Origin: DATKMS01 sp035541735
GTDB taxonomy: Bacteria; Desulfobacterota; Binatia; HRBIN30
NCBI GenBank assembly: GCA_035541735.1
Contig: DATKMS010000266.1
Span: forward strand, 1-64,000
DNA length: 64,000 nucleotides
Reading direction: 5' to 3'
The first letter of the stretch is position 1. Every line of letters starts with the position of its first letter. Shown one piece after another: positions 19,808 through 28,836 of this stretch. The position numbers were made by a program, and so were the translations under genes. The notes beneath the pieces were generated by a model. It did not search any database and was not told the DNA's origin. It saw nothing but the letters and a program-made list of their open reading frames with translations.

Positions 19808-21598
19808 ATGTTAGCCCGCACTGACGACACTGCGCCTGCACCACCACCGTCGGTCCCACCGACAGGCGAGCGCGTCTCGCTGGGGATCAAGCTCGCCTAC
19901 GGTGTGCCGAACCTCGCCGGTGCGGCAATGCTCGTGCCGATCCTCATCCACATGCCGAAGTTCTACGCCGACGTCGTCGTCGTGCCGATGGGGTACCTGG
20001 CGATCGCCATCGCGTTCGCGCGCGCGATCGATGCGCTCAGCGACCCGTTCATCGGCTGGCTGTCGGACCGCACGCACAGCCGCTGGGGTCGGCGCCGGCC
20101 CTACATGGCTGCCGGTGCGCCGCTGTGCGCGCTGGCTTTCTTTGCGCTGTTCACGCCGCCAACGATGTTGTCGCAGCGGCAGGCGGCGTTGTGGTTCGGG
20201 GCGACTTTCATACTGTACTCCATTTTTCATACGTTGTACGCGCTGCCGCACTACGCGCTCGGGCCGGAGCTGACGCTCGACTATCACGAGCGCTCGCGGC
20301 TCTTCGGCGTGCGCGAGGCGTTCACCATTCTCGGCACGATCGGCGCCGCGGTCGCCCCCGGCGTGTTGGTCGGCGTTTTCCATCTGAGCGAGCGCCGGGC
20401 GTTCTCCGCTCTCGGAATGGTGATGGGCGTGCTGCTCGTCGTGCTCTACGGTGTGCTGGTGCTCGTGGTACGCGAGCGTCCAGATTTCGTGGCGCGCGAG
20501 TCGAATCCGTTCGTGCCAGGGGTGCGCCGCGCACTGCGCAATCGGCCATTCCGCATCCTGTTGTTGACCTATGTGGTCGGCAGCATCGCCGGGGCGATTC
20601 CGGGCACGCTCATGCCGTTCTTCAACTCCTACGTCATCCGTCCGGAGAACGAGGCGCGCTGGCTGGCGATCTTTCTCGCCACCTACTTTGCATCCGGCTT
20701 CCTGTGCCTGCCGATCTGGGTGCTGCTGGCCCGCCGCTTTGGAAAGCGTTCCACCTGGCTGGCGAGCTTTCTGATGGGAATTACCGGCGGCGGAGCGATG
20801 TTCTTCCTGGGCCAGGGCGACTCCATCCCCCTGCTGCTCCTCATCGCCTGGGCCGGATCGAGCTTCGGGGCCGGGCTCTTCCTCGGGCCGGCCATGCAGG
20901 CCGACGTCATCGACTACGACGAGCTGCACACCGGCAAGCGGCGCGAAGCGCAGTACAGCGCCTTCTGGGCGATGCTGCCGAAGTTCGTCGCGATTCCCAG
21001 CGCCGCCATCCCGATCGCAATCCTCGGTTCGATCGGCTACGTGCCCAACGTCGTGCAGACGCCGCAGGTCGTGCTGGCGATCAAGGCAATCTTCGCGCTC
21101 ACACCGGCGTTCTTCTCAACCCTGGCATTCTTCATCGCCTGGCGTTTCGCCATCGACGAGGGTGCGCACCGGAGCATCCTGCAAGGGATCGCGCAACACC
21201 AACGCGGCGAACCCGCCATCGACCCGCTCACCGGAGAGGTGCTGGCACCCCCAGCGGCGCGCGCCGTGGAAGAGAGGACCAGCTGGTTCCTGGATCACTT
21301 CTCGCGCCGTGAGCTGACGCGCTTCTTGCGGCGCGACCGACGCAGTATCGTGTACGACGTCTGGTGTGCGGTGGCGGCGGCCGCCGGCATCTGCGTCGGG
21401 GCGGCGCTGCTGGTGGCCAACAAGGTCACGAGCCTCGAGGTCGATCCAGGGCCGGTGCCGGTCCTCGCAATTGTGACGGCGGGGTTCGCCTTCGCCGTTG
21501 GCGTGTTTCACGTTTTGCGCCTGGGCGCGGCGCGGCAACTGGCGGCCGGGGCTGTCCCGGTCGAGGTGATCCGCGCCCACCTGGATGCGTGGCGGTAA
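19808..21598 (+). CDS. MFS transporter of the GPH/MelB sugar:cation type
   Basis: A 596-aa membrane protein with about 12 helices. Early helices carry AFARAIDALSDPFIGWLSDRT and then RWGRRRPYM, the GPH-family (MelB-like) cytoplasmic loop signature, and a later helix block has DVIDYDELHTGKRREAQYSA, also a GPH hallmark. The C-terminus adds about 100 residues with two further hydrophobic segments and is longer than MelB (about 470). Probably a cation-coupled symporter for a glycoside or related solute. Starts 80 bp after the lipoprotein-sorting gene with only a weak ribosome site. Confidence 0.9.
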   Translation: MLARTDDTAPAPPPSVPPTGERVSLGIKLAYGVPNLAGAAMLVPILIHMPKFYADVVVVPMGYLAIAIAFARAIDALSDPFIGWLSDRTHSRWGRRRPYMAAGAPLCALAFFALFTPPTMLSQRQAALWFGATFILYSIFHTLYALPHYALGPELTLDYHERSRLFGVREAFTILGTIGAAVAPGVLVGVFHLSERRAFSALGMVMGVLLVVLYGVLVLVVRERPDFVARESNPFVPGVRRALRNRPFRILLLTYVVGSIAGAIPGTLMPFFNSYVIRPENEARWLAIFLATYFASGFLCLPIWVLLARRFGKRSTWLASFLMGITGGGAMFFLGQGDSIPLLLLIAWAGSSFGAGLFLGPAMQADVIDYDELHTGKRREAQYSAFWAMLPKFVAIPSAAIPIAILGSIGYVPNVVQTPQVVLAIKAIFALTPAFFSTLAFFIAWRFAIDEGAHRSILQGIAQHQRGEPAIDPLTGEVLAPPAARAVEERTSWFLDHFSRRELTRFLRRDRRSIVYDVWCAVAAAAGICVGAALLVANKVTSLEVDPGPVPVLAIVTAGFAFAVGVFHVLRLGAARQLAAGAVPVEVIRAHLDAWR

Positions 21599-21618
21599 AC
21601 GACGGCCGGCGCCTCCCC

Positions 21619-22494
21619 TCAGACGTTGGAGCGCAAGCCCAGGATTTCTGTTGCCTGCCGCGGTGTGGCAATCGGCCGGCCGATGCGCCGCGCCATGCTG
21701 ACGATGCCGCTGACCAGTTCGGCGTTGCGCGGCTGCCCAGGCCCAGCATAGTCCTCCAGCCCAACGCGCACGTGCCCGCCGCGAGCGATGGCTTCCTCGG
21801 CGAGTGTGGTGCTGACGTCGCCGCCGAGCACACCAACCATCCATGGGAGCCGGCTGCCGTCGAGCATGGCGAGGTATGCAGCGAGACTCGCTGTGGTCGG
21901 CGGCAAGCCAAACGGCAGCGCCGCGCCGCCGAAGTACAGTTGGATCTTGACACCGGCCGGCAACCGACCGGCGGCGCGGTACGCGAGCGCCACACGTAGA
22001 AAGCCCGGCTCGAAGATGGAGATGTGGGCGCCCACGCCGCGAGTGCGACACACGTCCATCATGTAGCGGACATCGGCGAAGGTGTTCTGATAAACGAGGT
22101 CGATCGCCGCCGGTAAGCCCTCCGCGTCAAGGGGGCCGAGGCTGACGGAGCCGGGATCGACCAACGCCATGCGCAGAACACCGGCGTCGGCAAGCTCCGC
22201 GACGTGTGCATAGCGTTCTTGGATGGTGGTATGCGCGCCGCCACCACCCATGGTCGGATAGAGCACCGCATCCGGATGGCGTTCATAGATGCGGGTCCAT
22301 GCCTCGCGGTAGGGGTCGGCGGCGTGTCGCCCTTGAAGCAAACCGTCGTCGTTGTGGTGGTGGATGATGGCTGCCCCCGCCGCGATGCACAGGCTGGCGT
22401 CTTCGACGATCTCCGCCAGGCTGCGCGGCACGTGTGGATTCATCGCCCGCGGCGTAGCGCCGTTGATTGCGGCCTCGATAATGAGCGGGTGCAT
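21619..22494 (-). CDS. BKACE family enzyme (DUF849)
   Basis: A 291-aa TIM-barrel beta-keto acid cleavage enzyme. This family condenses a 3-keto acid with acetyl-CoA to give acetoacetate and a CoA ester, as in 3-keto-5-aminohexanoate cleavage. The N-terminus IIEAAINGATPRA, the zinc-binding HHHNDDG segment, and VRVGLEDY with the distal Glu are visible. Substrate cannot be told. ATG 22494, preceded by GAAGGGGC, starts the family sequence cleanly; an upstream start at 22521 is less likely. It lies downstream of the acetyltransferase gene on the same strand. Confidence 0.88.
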   Translation of the reverse strand: MHPLIIEAAINGATPRAMNPHVPRSLAEIVEDASLCIAAGAAIIHHHNDDGLLQGRHAADPYREAWTRIYERHPDAVLYPTMGGGGAHTTIQERYAHVAELADAGVLRMALVDPGSVSLGPLDAEGLPAAIDLVYQNTFADVRYMMDVCRTRGVGAHISIFEPGFLRVALAYRAAGRLPAGVKIQLYFGGAALPFGLPPTTASLAAYLAMLDGSRLPWMVGVLGGDVSTTLAEEAIARGGHVRVGLEDYAGPGQPRNAELVSGIVSMARRIGRPIATPRQATEILGLRSNV

Positions 22495-22564
22495 ACCCGC
22501 CCCTTCTACAGCGTTGTGCACGCCGACGGCAACGGTGCGTGTAACGGCTGCTGGCCGCTGGCGG

Positions 22565-23911
22565 TCACAGCACGGGCCAGACGTCTGATGGCTGCTTGCG
22601 AAACATGGCGGTCAGCAAGGTACGGGCGGTGTCGTGGCGCACGAGGCAATCTGGATACGCGTATTGCAGCTCGTCGAAGGACCGATAGCCGAAGAGGAGC
22701 TGCAGGAACGTGCCGAGCTGAAGCGCTGCATCGGCACGCTCGGCCGTGCTCGGGACGCCCTTGTCGACGCCCGCCAGCCCAAGCGGCACCCGCCACGCCG
22801 CGACCTCCACGATACGGCCGCGTTCGAACCCCAGGCGTACGCCGTCGCGATAGAGACTGATGCGTAGCTGTCCCGTGAACTCGGCTAGCGACGATTGCGC
22901 CAGGCGGCGCTCCAGCACCGGCGCAACGTGGCGCAGGAAGGCGGGCAGATCGTGGACGCGGACCTGCCAGGCGTAGGCTCCCTCGTCGCGCGGCGCGAGG
23001 TGCTGGAGCGCACCATATACTGGGTGGTTGCTGCCCAGACACAGTCCAATGCGCTCACAGTGCGTGCCGGCGCTCGCACCGTATTCGTCCCCCATCCAGC
23101 GCAAGTACTGCAACACCCTCGGTGTCACCGCCTCCCACGTTGCTGACGGGACCAGTTCGTAGGCCGTCAGTGTCAAGAACGTCCCGAGCAGCCGCGGCCG
23201 ATGCGCCAGGAAACCGACCCGTGAACCGTCGAGCGCCTCGATGACGGCGAATGCGGCCCTCGGCTGACTGTCCCTGCTGCGTCCGTGCAGCTCATACCGC
23301 CACAGCGTGGCGTCGCGGCACGCGGCGACCAGATAGCGGCCGTGAGCGCCATCAGCCGTGTCGGCGATGAACGCGACATCCGACTCGACGGCTGGCCGTA
23401 TGCGGTACGGCATGCGGGGAGCGATGGTGTCGCGTGCGAGCGCGGCGGCGTCGACGCTCAACTCTCCATGCAGTGCGAGCGCCATCTCGTAACCGAATTG
23501 GCGATAGAAACCGGGAATGCCATCGAGTGCGAGCAGCTGCTGGCCACGCGCGGCGCTCCACCGATGAAGGATCTCGAACTGCCGGCGCACGAGTCCCTGG
23601 CCGCGAAAGTCGGGATGCGTGCCCACCAGCTCCGGCTGGCCAACCGCGAAGGCGATACCGCCGTAGGACCACGTCTGCGAGATCAGGCAGACCGACGAGG
23701 CGATTTGTCCGGAGCGCCTGTCCTCGACCAGGCAGAAATCTTCCAACCCCACATGGGGATGACGGCCATCGAGCAGATCTTGCGTCCAGGCGGCGACCGC
23801 GTCGTCCGGCTCGGCCGCGTCCTGGTAGCGCAGGACGTCGGCGTTGAAGGCGATCAACGCCTCACGATCCGCACGCGTGGCGCGGCGGATGAGGAAGTGG
23901 AAGTGCGTCAT
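22565..23911 (-). CDS. Eis-like GNAT acetyltransferase
   Basis: A 448-aa protein. The N-terminal GNAT domain has IRRATRADREALIAF, the acetyl-CoA loop HPDFRGQGLVRRQFE and LDGIPGFYRQFGYE. It continues through a second GNAT-like domain and a C-terminal SCP2-like region with LLFGYRSFDELQYAYPDC, the layout of the Eis/GNAT group that acetylates amines on aminoglycosides or proteins. ATG 23911 is chosen because AGGAAG lies just upstream and the GNAT strand begins at once; extending to 24013 would overlap the methyltransferase gene. Probably co-transcribed with that methyltransferase. Confidence 0.85.
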   Translation of the reverse strand: MTHFHFLIRRATRADREALIAFNADVLRYQDAAEPDDAVAAWTQDLLDGRHPHVGLEDFCLVEDRRSGQIASSVCLISQTWSYGGIAFAVGQPELVGTHPDFRGQGLVRRQFEILHRWSAARGQQLLALDGIPGFYRQFGYEMALALHGELSVDAAALARDTIAPRMPYRIRPAVESDVAFIADTADGAHGRYLVAACRDATLWRYELHGRSRDSQPRAAFAVIEALDGSRVGFLAHRPRLLGTFLTLTAYELVPSATWEAVTPRVLQYLRWMGDEYGASAGTHCERIGLCLGSNHPVYGALQHLAPRDEGAYAWQVRVHDLPAFLRHVAPVLERRLAQSSLAEFTGQLRISLYRDGVRLGFERGRIVEVAAWRVPLGLAGVDKGVPSTAERADAALQLGTFLQLLFGYRSFDELQYAYPDCLVRHDTARTLLTAMFRKQPSDVWPVL

Positions 23912-23916
23912 TGAGC

Positions 23917-24684
23917 TCACTTCCTCTTGGCGCAGAAGATTACCTCCGAGTGCCGGTCGGTTGCGAGGATGTCGCTGTAGTCCCCATAGGCGGCGATGTC
24001 GCTGAAGCCGCACATTTCAAGCATCATCTCAAACTCGTATTTGTGGTACCAGCGCAGCTGCTGCGTACGCATCTCGCTGTCGATCAGCCGACCGCTTTGG
24101 TAGACCTCGAAGCGCAGCCAGATGGTTTGCTCCTGCTCGAAGCGGTTACTGCGCGTGCACTCGTAGATGTGGATGAGCGCCCCGTCCGTCGTGCGCGTGC
24201 CGGAGCGGCGCAGCCGCCACTGGTTTTCCAGCCGGAAGTCGGTCCACGGCACGAACAAGGCGATCAGCACTTGCCCGCCGGGCTCCAGGTGTGCGTGGAA
24301 GCGGCGCAGCGCCTCGAAGGCCTCGTCGCGGCGCACCAGGATCTGGAACGACCCGAATGGGATGTAGATCGTCGCGTAGCGGCGCGGCACGTCGAGGTCC
24401 TGCATGAGCTGCTCGTAGAGCACCGGTCTGCGGCCGTACTCCAGTGCCTTGCTCCGGCAGAGTGCCAGCATCTCGGGAGAGGAGTCGACCCCCTCGACGT
24501 CAAGGCCGTCGCGCAAGTAGGGGACGAGCAGACGCCCTGTTCCGCAGGCGATTTCCAACGCCGGGCCGCGCGCCGCGATGATCCGGCGCTGGAAGAACGC
24601 TTGATCGACGAACGGCTCCTTCCCGAACCATAAGTCGTAACACTGCGCGGCGAGGCCCGTGTAGTGCCATTCCGACTTGGTCAT
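23917..24684 (-). CDS. Class I SAM-dependent methyltransferase
   Basis: A 255-aa methyltransferase. SAM-binding motif I is ALEIACGTGRLLVPYL, followed by the acidic motif VEGVDSSPEML; motif post-I and IFYIPFGSFQ-like IYIPFGSFQ appear later. The N-terminal YTGLAAQCYDLWFG is common in small-molecule methyltransferases. Substrate unknown. Its stop lies 5 bp before the acetyltransferase start, so the two are one operon, perhaps a modification or resistance pair. Confidence 0.88.
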   Translation of the reverse strand: MTKSEWHYTGLAAQCYDLWFGKEPFVDQAFFQRRIIAARGPALEIACGTGRLLVPYLRDGLDVEGVDSSPEMLALCRSKALEYGRRPVLYEQLMQDLDVPRRYATIYIPFGSFQILVRRDEAFEALRRFHAHLEPGGQVLIALFVPWTDFRLENQWRLRRSGTRTTDGALIHIYECTRSNRFEQEQTIWLRFEVYQSGRLIDSEMRTQQLRWYHKYEFEMMLEMCGFSDIAAYGDYSDILATDRHSEVIFCAKRK

Positions 24685-24872
24685 GGCTGCGGCCTACAGA
24701 CATGACGCATGCCGCGCCGGAAATCCAGCGCGGCACAGCGGCCCCAATCCGCGATGCACGGACCCGCGGCGCCCGGTCTGGACAGGCAATGCGCGCTGGG
24801 CCTCAAGTTCCCGTTGCCGTCGAGTGGGCCGCGGTGTATGTCCGCCTCACTCGCAGCGTGTCGGAGGTGACG

Positions 24873-26414
24873 ATGGGCAGACGACGGCGGTTGGTTACGC
24901 GTGTGGCTCGGGAGCTGTTCTACGGCCAGTGCCGCCAGGCATTGTGTGTGGTGTTGCTCACCACAGCGCCGGTGCTGATGGGCGCGCCGGCCTCTGCCGC
25001 ACTGGCGCGGACCCCGGAGACCGCGGGCGCGGCGGCCGTGTGTGGAAACGCGCTGACAGAGTCGGGCGAGGACTGCGACGATGGCAGCACCTTCGGCGGT
25101 GACGGGTGTGCGTCGAACTGCACCTTCGAGACCGAAGCCGCGTTTGTGCTCGACAGCGCGGAGCTCTCGCCGCGCTCGGGTGCGACCGTACAAGCGGCAA
25201 GCTTCCGTGTGACGCTCACCTTCTCCGGCAGTCAAATCAGCCGCATCGGTAAGCCGGGGCCGGACGGCGTCATTCCGGTAGCTCTGCGCGCTGACGAGAC
25301 CCTGTTCAATCCCGTCCCGGTGAGTGGGTTCGCGTGTATCTGCTCACGCCCCGTGCCATACCCACCCTTCGGTCCCGGCAACGCCGGTGTCGGGCAGATC
25401 GGTTGCGGTGCACAAGGCTTGTTGGGGGTTGACGCCGATACCGAGGTCGACCATGAGATCGGCGTTGTGGGGGAGAAGGGATTCAGCGAAGCCGATTGCC
25501 AGGCAGCCGGCGGCTTCGTCGAAGACGGCTCGCCCAAACATCCGCACATGGGAAGGTGCAATGGCCCGATACGGACGACGCGCTCCGGCGCCGGGCCGCA
25601 AGGGTCGGCAGTTGTGACGGTCTACACCAGCTTTGATCTCATTTTCGATGACGGCACGTGTCGCGTCGAGACGACGACGAAGATTTGCGAGGGGGGATCA
25701 AACCCGGGGGTCTCGTGCACCCACGACGCTAGCGTCTGCATGGGTGGCACGTGTGTTCCAGCCAAGGGAAAGAATGGGGTTCCCTGCGATGATGACGATC
25801 CCCCCGCCGTGCGCAGCACGCCGCAATTGGTAGTCACGACGACTGGCAACGCACGAGTGGCCATCCGCGACGCCAATGATGTCCCCAAAGCCAGCATTGC
25901 TGACGGCGAGAACTGCGGCCTCCAAACGTGCGTCGCGTCGGCCACGGGATTGTTGTTCGACTGTGGCAACATCTACGCCGGTAAAGGTGGAGGCATTCTG
26001 GTGAGCGCGTTCCCGAACCTCGACGCGTTTGTTGCCGGCGACACCGCCAATACGGTGGTTCTCGCCGATGTGTCAGCCCCCACGTTCACACCGACCATCA
26101 CCCCCACCGCGACCGTTACTTCGACGCCGACCGAGACCCCCACCGAAACGCCGACGGAGACTGCCACCGCAACTCAAACTCCGACCCAGAGCGCAACCGA
26201 GACGCCGACCATCCGATCGATCTGCATCGGCGACTGCGACGGGTCAAAGACGGTCACGATCGACGAGTTGGTGAAGGGCGCGAACATTGCGCTCGGTGAG
26301 GCCGCGCTCACCGAGTGCGACGCGTTCGACACGGGTGACGCTCAATCGGTTACCATCGACAAGCTTGTGCGCGCGGTCGGGAATGCCCTCAGAGGTTGCC
26401 AGCAAGGACCATAA
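24873..26414 (+). CDS. Secreted protein with DUF4215-type Cys repeat and dockerin-like tail
   Basis: A 513-aa exported protein of unknown function. After a signal-like hydrophobic segment (ALCVVLLTTAPVLMGAPASA) comes one DUF4215/Myxococcus Cys-rich repeat, CGNALTESGEDCDDG...GGDGCASNC. The large central region is Cys-containing and unassigned. A Thr/Pro/Glu linker (TPTETPTETPTETATATQTP) leads to a C-terminal module with two EF-hand-like halves, CIGDCDGSKTVTIDELV and a degenerate AQSVTIDKLVRAVGNAL ending GC, which resembles a dockerin duplicate. ATG 24873 has a GGAGGTGACG ribosome site, so upstream in-frame ATGs are rejected. Confidence 0.78.
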   Translation: MGRRRRLVTRVARELFYGQCRQALCVVLLTTAPVLMGAPASAALARTPETAGAAAVCGNALTESGEDCDDGSTFGGDGCASNCTFETEAAFVLDSAELSPRSGATVQAASFRVTLTFSGSQISRIGKPGPDGVIPVALRADETLFNPVPVSGFACICSRPVPYPPFGPGNAGVGQIGCGAQGLLGVDADTEVDHEIGVVGEKGFSEADCQAAGGFVEDGSPKHPHMGRCNGPIRTTRSGAGPQGSAVVTVYTSFDLIFDDGTCRVETTTKICEGGSNPGVSCTHDASVCMGGTCVPAKGKNGVPCDDDDPPAVRSTPQLVVTTTGNARVAIRDANDVPKASIADGENCGLQTCVASATGLLFDCGNIYAGKGGGILVSAFPNLDAFVAGDTANTVVLADVSAPTFTPTITPTATVTSTPTETPTETPTETATATQTPTQSATETPTIRSICIGDCDGSKTVTIDELVKGANIALGEAALTECDAFDTGDAQSVTIDKLVRAVGNALRGCQQGP

Positions 26415-26483
26415 AACCCGTGGCGGGCACTCCTAGGGAAGCGCTCTCGACTCTCGGCTCTGAACTCTCAACCCCGGGTGAGT

Positions 26484-27287
26484 CTAGTCGGCTGAGCGCT
26501 CGAGCCGTGCCCTCAGGACCGAGACCATGGCCGCATGCAGGTGGCCGTTGGAGGCCAGCGTATGCTCACCGTACAGGTCGAACGAACCGCCGCGGAAATC
26601 GCTCACCTTGCCGCCGGCCTCGCGCACGATGAGGGTGCCGGCAGCGGTGTCCCACGGGCGCAGGTTCCACTCAAAGAAACCGTCGAAGCGGCCGCAAGCC
26701 ACGTAACAGAGATCGAGCGCAGCCGAGCCGGCGCGCCGGAAGTCCTGTGCCTGGCGCATGAAGTCGCGCACAAAGCTCAGGTAGAAGTCGGTGCGGACCT
26801 GGCGGTCGTACGCGAACCCCGTGCCCAACAAGGCGCGCTGCAGGTCGTCGACCGCTGAAACGCGGATCGGCTCGCCGTTCAATGTCGCGCCACGGCCGCG
26901 GCGGCCCACGAAGGCTTCCTCGCGTACCGGATCGTAGACGATGCCGAACAGCACTTCCGTGCCTTGCGCCAGCGCCAGCGAGACACAGAACTGCGGGTAG
27001 CCGTGCGCGAAGTTCGTCGTGCCGTCGAGTGGGTCGAGGTACCACACATAGCGGTCATTGGCGGGTGGGCGCAGGATCGTACCCGCAGAGGCTTCCTCGG
27101 CGACTATCAGGTGATCGGGCAAGGCGTGCCGTAGCCGGTTGACGATCAACTCTTCCGCCTCGCGATCGGTTTCGGTGACCAGATCGACTGCGCCTTTGTA
27201 CTGGACGGTCTTGGTCCCTCGCCAGCGCGCCCGCAGGAGTGTGCCCGCCTCGGCGACCGCGGTACGGGCGATTTGTTCGAAGTCCAT
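26484..27287 (-). CDS. suhB: Inositol monophosphatase family protein
   Basis: A 267-aa Mg-dependent phosphatase. Motifs: VTETDREAEELI, IVAEEAS (metal Glu), YLDPLDGTTNFAHGYP (metal Asp cluster) and C-terminal PWDTAAGTLIVREAGG. Length and motifs match SuhB/IMPase; inositol-1-phosphate, PAP or fructose bisphosphate could be the substrate. The neighbouring hydrolase gene on the same strand ends 71 bp upstream of its convergently placed start, so they may share a transcript. Confidence 0.9.
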   Translation of the reverse strand: MDFEQIARTAVAEAGTLLRARWRGTKTVQYKGAVDLVTETDREAEELIVNRLRHALPDHLIVAEEASAGTILRPPANDRYVWYLDPLDGTTNFAHGYPQFCVSLALAQGTEVLFGIVYDPVREEAFVGRRGRGATLNGEPIRVSAVDDLQRALLGTGFAYDRQVRTDFYLSFVRDFMRQAQDFRRAGSAALDLCYVACGRFDGFFEWNLRPWDTAAGTLIVREAGGKVSDFRGGSFDLYGEHTLASNGHLHAAMVSVLRARLERSAD

Positions 27288-27358
27288 GGCGTCGCTCGTG
27301 CAGCGTAAAGCGGATCTCTTCAGGGTGTTCCCACGAACGACACTTCAGGAGGTCGGCT

Positions 27359-28246
27359 TCACGTCTTCGTTCTTACGAACTCGCCGATGCGGTCGATCGC
27401 CTGGCGGCCCTCAGGCAGCATTGAGGCGAAGGCTTGGAAGACGTGGATCATGTCCTCCCACGGTTCGAGGCTCACCTCCACTCCCGCCTTGCGGGCGCGC
27501 TCGGCGAGTCGGGTGGAGTCGTCGAGCAGCGTCTCGGCGGTGCCGACCTGGATGAGCAGCGGAGGCAAGCCCGAGAGGTCGGCATACAACGGTGCGGCCA
27601 GCGCCGTCCGCGGGCTCTGACCACCGAGGTAGGCAGCGGCCATCTTTAGCAAGCCGTCGCGCTGCACCATTGGATCGACCGCTGCCTTGGTGACCATCGA
27701 CTCGCCAAGGCCTTCGAGGTCGACCCAGGGAGACAAGCACACCCCCGCTGCTGGCACAGGCAGGCCCGCATCACGCACCGCCACCAACGTGGCCACGGCG
27801 AGTCCACCGCCGGCCGAGTCGCCGGCGACCACCAGGCGAGACGGGCTCACGCCCTGCGACAACAGCCAGCGGTACGCGGCGACGGCATCGTCGACGGCAG
27901 CCGGGTGCGGGTGCTCAGGCGCGAGTCGATAGTCGATGAGCAGTACGCGCGCTGCCGCAGCACGCGACAGGTGCGACGCCAACTCGCGGTGCGTGTTGAT
28001 CGAGCCGAGCACGTACCCACCGCCGTGCAGGTAGAGAATCACCCGTGCACGGTCCGCATTCTCGGCGACCACCCACTCGGCCGGCACGCTGCCGGCACTG
28101 ACTGGCTCGCGTTGCACATCGGCGGGAATCAGGGCGGCGCCGGCGGCGGCCTCGATGCCGGCGCGCATCTCCTGGATCGTCGGCTCGTTCGCCGGCCGCA
28201 TCGACTTCAACAGGTTCACCACCATGGACAATTCCTGGCTCGCCAT
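27359..28246 (-). CDS. Alpha/beta hydrolase of the hormone-sensitive lipase group
   Basis: A 295-aa esterase. The oxyanion motif YLHGGGYVLGS and the nucleophile elbow VAGDSAGGGLAV (Ser) place it in the HSL/family IV esterases; the catalytic His lies in EDMIHVFQAF near the end and the Asp probably in LLDDSTRLAE or nearby. It likely hydrolyses short-chain acyl esters. No signal peptide. ATG 28246 has an AGGAGTG ribosome site. Confidence 0.9.
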   Translation of the reverse strand: MASQELSMVVNLLKSMRPANEPTIQEMRAGIEAAAGAALIPADVQREPVSAGSVPAEWVVAENADRARVILYLHGGGYVLGSINTHRELASHLSRAAAARVLLIDYRLAPEHPHPAAVDDAVAAYRWLLSQGVSPSRLVVAGDSAGGGLAVATLVAVRDAGLPVPAAGVCLSPWVDLEGLGESMVTKAAVDPMVQRDGLLKMAAAYLGGQSPRTALAAPLYADLSGLPPLLIQVGTAETLLDDSTRLAERARKAGVEVSLEPWEDMIHVFQAFASMLPEGRQAIDRIGEFVRTKT

Positions 28247-28346
28247 GCTGTCACTCCTCAATCTCGAAATGGTCCCAGAAATTAATCTGAGATACGCCGC
28301 TGGTGCAAGAAGACACCGCAGGTGATCGTCGCGTGGCAGGTGATTG

Positions 28347-28709
28347 TCAAGCGACGATGGTGGTCTGCGCGACGAAGCGATGGCCGACGTTGTCGACAGA
28401 GACGCCGAAGCCCTCGATCGTGCGAACGCCCAATAGAGTCATGTCGCCCGGCTGTGCGAAAACCACTTCGTCGGTGGTCTCACAACCCTCGGCGGCCAAG
28501 ATGGCATAGCCGATGTCCCGAATCACCGTTTGCTTGGTGGCCGTGACGAAGGTGCGCTTCCGCCGCGGTGCGATGCCGATCTGAGCCAAAACGTCACCCG
28601 GTAACCAGCTGAGCTCCGAGTCCGTGTCCACCAAGGCTTCGAGCGGTGTCGTCATCCGCTGTTCGTCCTTGGGATTGCGTGCGACAACGTTGACTCTGAA
28701 CAGACTCAC
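28347..28709 (-). CDS. Retropepsin-like aspartic protease family protein
   Basis: A 120-aa protein of the single-lobe clan AA fold. The flap/active-site strand reads LEALVDTDSELSWLP, where family members have DTG; the Gly is Asp here. A second hydrophobic block MTLLGVRTIEGFGVSVD matches the family's LLG motif. With the substitution, activity is uncertain. Start is set at GTG 28709 (MSLFRVNVVA...), the likeliest of several weak choices. Homologues are usually stand-alone toxin- or processing-type proteases of unknown role. Confidence 0.68.
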   Translation of the reverse strand: MSLFRVNVVARNPKDEQRMTTPLEALVDTDSELSWLPGDVLAQIGIAPRRKRTFVTATKQTVIRDIGYAILAAEGCETTDEVVFAQPGDMTLLGVRTIEGFGVSVDNVGHRFVAQTTIVA

Positions 28710-28836
28710 CGGTGCAGCATAAGGACTTCCAAGAGTGCGAGCACGCCGAGGCACGCCGCGGAGGCCCGCGGGCACCCACGAGCCTCGACCGCCATCTTCC
28801 CATGAGCGACGGCATGTGGTTTCTGTGCTCGTTAGA

